From CAZYCC01 sp964645985 (GTDB lineage: Bacteria; Bacillota; Clostridia; Oscillospirales; CAG-272): a stretch of DNA of 9,993 nt. Of the stretch, positions 6,013 to 9,993 are shown one piece after another. Under the pieces are notes generated by a model. That model was not told the origin of the DNA and did no database searches. It saw only the letters and a list, made by a program, of their open reading frames with translations. The stretch is from the NCBI GenBank assembly GCA_964645985.1, contig CAZYCC010000056.1:1-9993 (forward strand). The letters run 5' to 3'. The position numbers and the translations under genes were made by a program. Each line of letters begins with the position of its first letter. The first letter of the stretch is position 1.

Positions 6013-6037
6013 ACCCCCGGGGTTACTGCCCGGGGGT
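6013..6037 (-). terminator. Hairpin overlapping clpX stop codon
   Basis: ACCCCCGGG (6013-6021) pairs with CCCGGGGGT (6029-6037) around a 7-nt loop containing the clpX TAA (6025-6023). On the minus strand the stem is followed by only TT after its final T, so it is a weak terminator or an attenuator that lowers read-through into the DUF624 gene. Confidence 0.45.
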
Positions 6038-7456
6038 GTCGGTTATCCCATCGCCCTCGCCGCCGCCGTCATCAAGAGGAGTGTCGCTGCCGTTCTCCTC
6101 GCCCCCCGACGCGCTCTCGCCGGACGGCTGCGCCGCTTGCGGCGCTGATGCCTGAGGCGGTTTCATCGTGACGAGGGCGGGGGCTTTTTTCTCAACGCAA
6201 TCGCGCGTGACGGTGACGCGCTCCACTCCCTCGCGCGAGGGCACCTCGAACATCACGTCGAGCATGACGCCCTCCATAATCGCGCGAAGGCCCCTCGCGC
6301 CGGTGCCGCGCTCGATGGCAAGGTCTGCGATGGCGTCAAGCGCGTCCTCCTCGAAGACGAGATCCACCCCGTCAAGGTCAAAGAGCTTGCGGTACTGGCG
6401 AAGGACTGCGTTCTTCGGCTTTTCAAGGATGGCGAGCAGCGCGTCGCGGTCGAGCGGGTCGAGCGGCGCGATGACAGGCAAGCGCCCGACAAGCTCGGGG
6501 ATAAGCCCGAACTTGACGATGTCCTGCGGCTGCACCTGCCGCAGGATATTGCGCCGCGCGCGCTCCTCCTTGCCCATCACCTCGCCGCCGAAGCCGATGC
6601 TCGTGCCGTCCGAGCGCCGCTCAATGACGCGGTCGATGGTGTCGAACGCCCCGCCGCAAATAAAGAGGATGTTCGAGGTATCGATTTCGATGAAGTCTTG
6701 ACTGGGGTGCTTGCGCCCGCCGTTTGGCGGGACGTTCGCAACCGTCCCCTCGAGGATTTTGAGCAGCGCCTGCTGCACGCCCTCTCCCGAGACATCGCGC
6801 GTGATTGATCGGTTCTCGCTGCGGCGCGAGATTTTGTCGATCTCGTCGATATAGATAATGCCGCGCTCCGCCTCCGCGACATCGAAGTCGGCCGCTTGGA
6901 TGAGCTTGAGCAGGATGTTCTCCACATCCTCGCCGACATAGCCCGCCTCGGTGAGGGTGGTCGCGTCGGCGATGGCGAAGGGCACGCGCAAAATTTTCGC
7001 TAGCATCTGCGCAAGATAGGTCTTGCCGACGCCGGTGGGTCCTAAGAGTAGCACGTTGCTCTTCTGAATTTCCACCTCGCCCTGCGGATCGCTCTTCGTC
7101 GCGCGCAAAACCCCGTGCTTGGAGGAGAGAATGCGCTTGTAATGGTTGTACACCGCAACGCAGAGCGCTCTCTTCGCGTCGTCCTGCCCGACGACATAGG
7201 CGTCGAGCTGCGCTTTCATCTCGCTCGGGGTCGGCAGGGTTTTGAGGGTGAGCGGGCGGGTGCGCGCGGGGTCGCTCTTGCGATGCCGCGTAATCCCGCG
7301 CTGCTCCTCTATCAGCTCCGCGCACTCAAAGACGCACAGGTCGCAGATATACGACCCTTCCTTGGAGGGGACGAGGTAGCTGACGGCGGTCTCCGGCCGC
7401 CCGCAAAACGCGCAGTGGCGCAGCGGACGGCCCCTGCGGTCACTTTGATCGCTCAC
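6023..7456 (-). CDS. clpX: ClpX, ATP-dependent unfoldase of ClpXP
   Basis: This 477-residue AAA+ unfoldase recognises tagged or misfolded proteins and delivers them to ClpP. It shows an N-terminal zinc-binding domain with cysteines 15, 18, 38 and 41; Walker A GPTGVGKT (139-146); pore loop GYVG (172-175); Walker B IIYIDE (200-205); the RKH loop (248-250); the ClpP-docking IGF loop (287-289); and a sensor-2 GARGLR motif in the small domain. The family is usually about 420 residues; the excess is a C-terminal acidic, Gly/Ser/Pro-rich tail (about 433-477) with no known domain. The start is GTG at 7456, supported by GGAG six bases upstream and by the position of the zinc finger. It begins two bases after the clpP stop, and its ribosome binding site lies inside the clpP end, so translation is probably coupled. 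Confidence 0.97.
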   Translation of the reverse strand: MSDQSDRRGRPLRHCAFCGRPETAVSYLVPSKEGSYICDLCVFECAELIEEQRGITRHRKSDPARTRPLTLKTLPTPSEMKAQLDAYVVGQDDAKRALCVAVYNHYKRILSSKHGVLRATKSDPQGEVEIQKSNVLLLGPTGVGKTYLAQMLAKILRVPFAIADATTLTEAGYVGEDVENILLKLIQAADFDVAEAERGIIYIDEIDKISRRSENRSITRDVSGEGVQQALLKILEGTVANVPPNGGRKHPSQDFIEIDTSNILFICGGAFDTIDRVIERRSDGTSIGFGGEVMGKEERARRNILRQVQPQDIVKFGLIPELVGRLPVIAPLDPLDRDALLAILEKPKNAVLRQYRKLFDLDGVDLVFEEDALDAIADLAIERGTGARGLRAIMEGVMLDVMFEVPSREGVERVTVTRDCVEKKAPALVTMKPPQASAPQAAQPSGESASGGEENGSDTPLDDGGGEGDGITDTPGQ

Positions 7457-7458
7457 AC

Positions 7459-8043
7459 TCAGCTCCGCTTCGCGATGACGCGGTCGATGAGACCGTAGGC
7501 GGCGGCCTCCTCCGCGCTCATGAAGTTGTCCCGCTCGGTGTCGCGCTCGATCTCCGCAAGAGGCTTGCCGGTGTTCTCCGAGAGGATGCGGTTGAGCGTC
7601 TCGCGCGTGCGCAGGATGTGGTCGGCGTGGATCTTAATGTCGCTCGCCTGCCCCTGCATCCCGCCGAGCGGCTGATGAATCATAATCTCACTGTTCGGTA
7701 GGGCGAGGCGCTTGCCCTTCGCTCCCGCCGCGAGCAGAAACGCCCCCATCGACGCCGCCATCCCGATGCAAATGGTCGACACATCGCACTTGATGAAGTT
7801 CATTGTGTCGAAGATGGCAAATCCGGCGCTCACCGAGCCGCCGGGGCTGTTGATGTAGAGCGAGATGTCCTTGTCGGGGTCCTGCGCCTCGAGGAAGAGA
7901 AGCTGCGCGACGACCAGAGACGCCGTCGTGTCGTTGACCTCATCCGAGAGGAAGACAATGCGGTCGTTGAGCAGGCGCGAGTAGATGTCATACGCGCGCT
8001 CCCCGCGGTTGGTGGTCTCGATAACGGTTGGAACTAGCGGCAT
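7459..8043 (-). CDS. clpP: ClpP, serine peptidase of the Clp protease
   Basis: This 194-residue cytoplasmic peptidase forms the double-heptamer chamber used by ClpX and ClpC. The catalytic triad is complete and in standard numbering: Ser98 in GMAASMG, His123 in MIHQP, and Asp172 in ERDTERDNF. The N-terminal MPLVPTVIETTNRGERAYDIYSRL segment matches mature housekeeping ClpP. Length is normal for the family. ATG 8043 is preceded by AAAGGAG five bases upstream (8049-8055). It lies 274 nt after tig and 2 nt before clpX, the classical tig-clpP-clpX order. No CtsR box or CIRCE element is visible upstream, unlike clpP in Bacillus subtilis, which is under CtsR, so heat control of ClpP here is not evident from sequence. 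Confidence 0.98.
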   Translation of the reverse strand: MPLVPTVIETTNRGERAYDIYSRLLNDRIVFLSDEVNDTTASLVVAQLLFLEAQDPDKDISLYINSPGGSVSAGFAIFDTMNFIKCDVSTICIGMAASMGAFLLAAGAKGKRLALPNSEIMIHQPLGGMQGQASDIKIHADHILRTRETLNRILSENTGKPLAEIERDTERDNFMSAEEAAAYGLIDRVIAKRS

Positions 8044-8048
8044 AAAAA

Positions 8049-8055
8049 CTCCTTT
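8049..8055 (-). promoter_or_regulatory. clpP ribosome binding site
   Basis: AAAGGAG on the minus strand, five bases before ATG 8043. It is the same strong sequence used by clpC, and it fixes the clpP start. Confidence 0.85.
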
Positions 8056-8100
8056 CTTCGCTGTGAAAAACAGCAGTCTTTCCGATACGGAAAATAGAGA

Positions 8101-8125
8101 ATTTCGGATATTTCGGGATATTCCC
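8101..8125. repeat. Short tandem/palindromic motif upstream of clpP
   Basis: The plus strand reads ATTTCGGAT-ATTTCGGGAT-ATTCCC: two near-identical 9-10 bp units, the second running into the palindrome GGGA-TAT-TCCC (8115-8125). An inverted repeat TTTCCG-ATA-CGGAAA lies at 8079-8093. The AT-rich block sits 58-82 nt before the clpP start in otherwise GC-rich DNA, where an operator or promoter would be expected, but no consensus promoter could be assigned. Confidence 0.4.
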
Positions 8126-8317
8126 GTCGCCCCTCGCGATCCTCGCGCGAGCGGCGCGGCGCGTGCAGCCGATGCGCGGCTCCCGTCACCCCGCCCCGCC
8201 CCTTATCAGGCGGGAAACGCGGCGAGCCGCCGATGCGCGCGGTCTCTCATGGAGCGCGCGGGTTTTTGGAAAACATTTCGCCGGGAGGTTTTTGCGCGCG
8301 GCTGCTCGCCCGGTGGA

Positions 8318-9730
8318 TTACTCCCCGGCGCTCTCACTCACGCTCTCTCCCTCGCCCTCGGGAGCGCTCTCCCCGGCGGAGTTCTCCCCCGCCCCGGCAT
8401 CTTCGGCGCCTGCGGCCTCGCCCTCGGGCGCACTGTCCGGGGCGGCATCGGTGATGACCGCGTTCTCCTTGACAAAGTCGCTCGCGATCTCCACGGCGAT
8501 GTCGCGCGCGACCTCCTCGCGCTCCTGAATTTCCTTCACCCGCTCAACACTGAGGTCGTACTCCTTTGCGAGCTTTTCGTACTCCTGCTCGATGCGCTCG
8601 TCGCTGACCGGGAACGCCTCGAGCTCCGCCACGCGCTCGAGCGAGAGGCGGCTCTTCACGCGCCGCAGGGCGTTCGGGCGAAAGCTCTCGCGAAGCGAAT
8701 CGAGGTCCCCGCCGGTATATTGCAGATAGGTTTTGAGGTCAAGCCCACCCGAGCGCAGATTGAAGTCGAAATCGCGCAGCAGGTTTTCGGTTTCAAGGTC
8801 GATGAGCGCCGCCGGAATATCCGCCTCGAAGTTGTCATCGGCTGTCAGAGCGTTAATTAGCTGCTCCTCGATGTCGCGCTCGGTTTCCTTGTCCCGCTCG
8901 GCCTGGAGCTTCGCGCGGATGTCGGCGCGGTACTCCTCCATCGTGTCGAACTCCGACACGTCCTTCGCGAACTCATCGTCCGGCTCGGGCAGCTCTTTTT
9001 GCGAGATTTCGTGCAGCACGCAGGAGAAGACCGCCGGCTTTCCGGCGAGCTCCTGCACGCGGTAGTCCTCCGGGAAGGTGACGTTGACCTCGAAGGGCGC
9101 CTCGAGGGTCTTTCCCTCGATCTGCTCCTCAAAGCCGGGGATAAAGCTGCCGCTGCCGAGCGTGAGCTCCTGCCCTTTGGCGCTGCCCCCCTCAAACAGC
9201 TCCCCGTCAACGCGCCCCTCAAAGTCGAAGGTGACCGTATCTCCCTTTTGCGCCGGACGGTTTGTCACATCGATGCTGCGGGCATTGCTCTCACGCGCCT
9301 CGCTCACCTTCTCCTCGACCTGCTCATCGGTGACAACTGTTCTCCTGCGGGTCACCGGGATGCCCTTGTAGGTCTTCAGCGTGACATCCGGGTAGGTGGA
9401 CACCTTCGCCGTGATGGTCACGCCGTCCTCGCCCATCTGCTCGACCTCCACCTGCGGCTGCCCGACCACGCGCAGCCCGCTTTCGCGGCGCGCCTGCTCC
9501 CATTCTCCCTCGAGCAGATTGTCGAGCGCCCGCTCGTAGAAGCTGCCCTTTCCGTACATCTTCTCGATGACGGCGCGCGGCGCTTTTCCCGGGCGGAACC
9601 CCGGGACGCTGATCTTCGGCGCCATCTGCTTAAAGACGCGCGTCACCTCGCGCGAAAAGGTCTCCCCCTCGATTTGGAACTTCACCTCGGCGCTGCTGCC
9701 GCCGGTCTTTTCCGCAGAAATCAAATTCAT
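8318..9730 (-). CDS. tig: Trigger factor, ribosome-associated chaperone and peptidyl-prolyl isomerase
   Basis: This 470-residue chaperone docks at the ribosome exit tunnel and shields nascent chains. The N-terminal ribosome-binding domain carries the signature GFRPGKAP (44-51). An FKBP-type isomerase domain spans about 160-245, with GDTVTFDFEG near its start and GSGSFIPGFEEQIEG at 192-206. The C-terminal helical chaperone domain runs to about 427. A 43-residue acidic Ala/Gly/Ser/Glu tail (428-470) extends it beyond the usual 430 or so residues. The frame stays open upstream to 9988, but that part is unlike trigger factor and contains the promoter. ATG 9730 is chosen because MNLISAEKTG begins the family homology and GGAGG (9745-9741) lies ten bases before it. 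It is first in the minus-strand cluster with clpP and clpX. Confidence 0.96.
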   Translation of the reverse strand: MNLISAEKTGGSSAEVKFQIEGETFSREVTRVFKQMAPKISVPGFRPGKAPRAVIEKMYGKGSFYERALDNLLEGEWEQARRESGLRVVGQPQVEVEQMGEDGVTITAKVSTYPDVTLKTYKGIPVTRRRTVVTDEQVEEKVSEARESNARSIDVTNRPAQKGDTVTFDFEGRVDGELFEGGSAKGQELTLGSGSFIPGFEEQIEGKTLEAPFEVNVTFPEDYRVQELAGKPAVFSCVLHEISQKELPEPDDEFAKDVSEFDTMEEYRADIRAKLQAERDKETERDIEEQLINALTADDNFEADIPAALIDLETENLLRDFDFNLRSGGLDLKTYLQYTGGDLDSLRESFRPNALRRVKSRLSLERVAELEAFPVSDERIEQEYEKLAKEYDLSVERVKEIQEREEVARDIAVEIASDFVKENAVITDAAPDSAPEGEAAGAEDAGAGENSAGESAPEGEGESVSESAGE

Positions 9731-9740
9731 AAAGAGCAAT

Positions 9741-9745
9741 CCTCC
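9741..9745 (-). promoter_or_regulatory. tig ribosome binding site
   Basis: GGAGG on the minus strand, ten bases before ATG 9730. It supports this start over the longer open frame. Confidence 0.7.
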
Positions 9746-9791
9746 GCGGCCCCTTGCCGCAAAATGCAAAACAAAAATTTTCGGAAAATAC

Positions 9792-9820
9792 AGTATACCA
9801 CATCCGCGCAAGGGTGTCAA
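9792..9820 (-). promoter_or_regulatory. Extended -10 sigma-A promoter of tig
   Basis: On the minus strand TTGACA (9820-9815) is separated by 17 bases from TATACT (9797-9792), which is preceded by TGG as an extended -10. The predicted start is near 9785, giving a leader of about 55 nt before ATG 9730. No CtsR box overlaps it, so tig, and perhaps the following clp genes, appear to be under housekeeping control. Confidence 0.9.
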
Positions 9821-9848
9821 GCGGCCCCGATGCGTCGGGGCGCTCTTT
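9820..9848. other. Hairpin between the divergent promoters
   Basis: AGCG-G-CCCCGA (9820-9830) pairs with TCGGGG-CGCT (9835-9844) around the loop TGCG, with one bulged G, and is followed by CTTTT on the plus strand. It resembles a plus-strand intrinsic terminator but has no plus-strand gene in front of it. It touches the upstream edge of the tig -35. Confidence 0.45.
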
Positions 9849-9906
9849 TCGCCGCCAAAATGGGCGGGGCAAAGGCCGGCGAGGGCGCGCTCCCGCGCAT
9901 ATTTTC

Positions 9907-9935
9907 TTGACAAGCGCGGCAAGCTTTGGTATACT
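9907..9935 (+). promoter_or_regulatory. Divergent sigma-A promoter reading off the right edge
   Basis: TTGACA (9907-9912) is separated by 17 bases from TATACT (9930-9935), again preceded by TGG. The predicted start is near 9942, and no coding start is evident before the window ends at 9993. It should drive a gene or RNA just outside the window, divergent from tig. Confidence 0.85.
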
Positions 9936-9993
9936 TTTCCCGCCAAAAGAGCCGTTTTCCGCGGAGCGCCCGCGAAAGGCGTTCTCAATCGTT

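Noticed and set aside
8044..8317. Search for a CIRCE or CtsR element upstream of clpP
   Set aside because: No TTAGCACTC/GAGTGCTAA dyad and no tandem GGTCAAA heptamers are present, and no consensus promoter could be placed.

Overview
The window looks like chromosomal DNA from a GC-rich Firmicute, most likely an uncultured or gut Clostridia lineage. This is inferred from CtsR (a Firmicutes-type heat-shock repressor), AAAGGAG-type ribosome binding sites, consensus sigma-A promoters (TTGACA-17-TATACT or TAGAAT) and a DUF624/YesL-like membrane protein. No genus can be assigned by eye. Base composition is GC-rich throughout and nothing indicates a mobile element, prophage or CRISPR array.

Layout. 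Positions 1-540 are non-coding, with a degenerate 16-bp tandem repeat at the left edge and a possible intrinsic terminator near 399-420. A near-consensus promoter (556-584) carries two CtsR operators in opposite orientation (555-571 and 593-609). It is followed by a leader of about 420 nt that holds an exact 26-nt direct repeat, then ctsR (1013-1480) and clpC (1636-4104). The mcsA and mcsB genes that often lie between ctsR and clpC are absent. A non-coding, hairpin-rich stretch (4105-4747) separates this operon from a convergent minus-strand cluster. Read from right to left, that cluster is tig (trigger factor, 9730-8318), clpP (8043-7459), clpX (7456-6023) and a DUF624 membrane protein (about 5887-4748). 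It has a strong extended -10 promoter upstream of tig and a clear intrinsic terminator at 4699-4731. A second, nearly identical promoter on the plus strand (9907-9935) reads out of the right edge.

How the genes work together. The locus gathers most of the cell's Clp protein quality control in under 9 kb: the repressor CtsR, the unfoldases ClpC and ClpX, their shared peptidase ClpP, and the ribosome-bound chaperone trigger factor. ClpC carries an LGF and ClpX an IGF ClpP-docking loop, so both can be expected to feed ClpP. Only the ctsR-clpC promoter carries recognisable CtsR boxes; tig-clpP-clpX appears to be driven by a housekeeping promoter. I found no wholly new system. The points most worth checking are the paired inverted CtsR operators, the long repeat-containing ctsR leader, the loss of mcsAB beside a ClpC that keeps its predicted phosphoarginine-site glutamates, and the hairpin cluster between the two operons.
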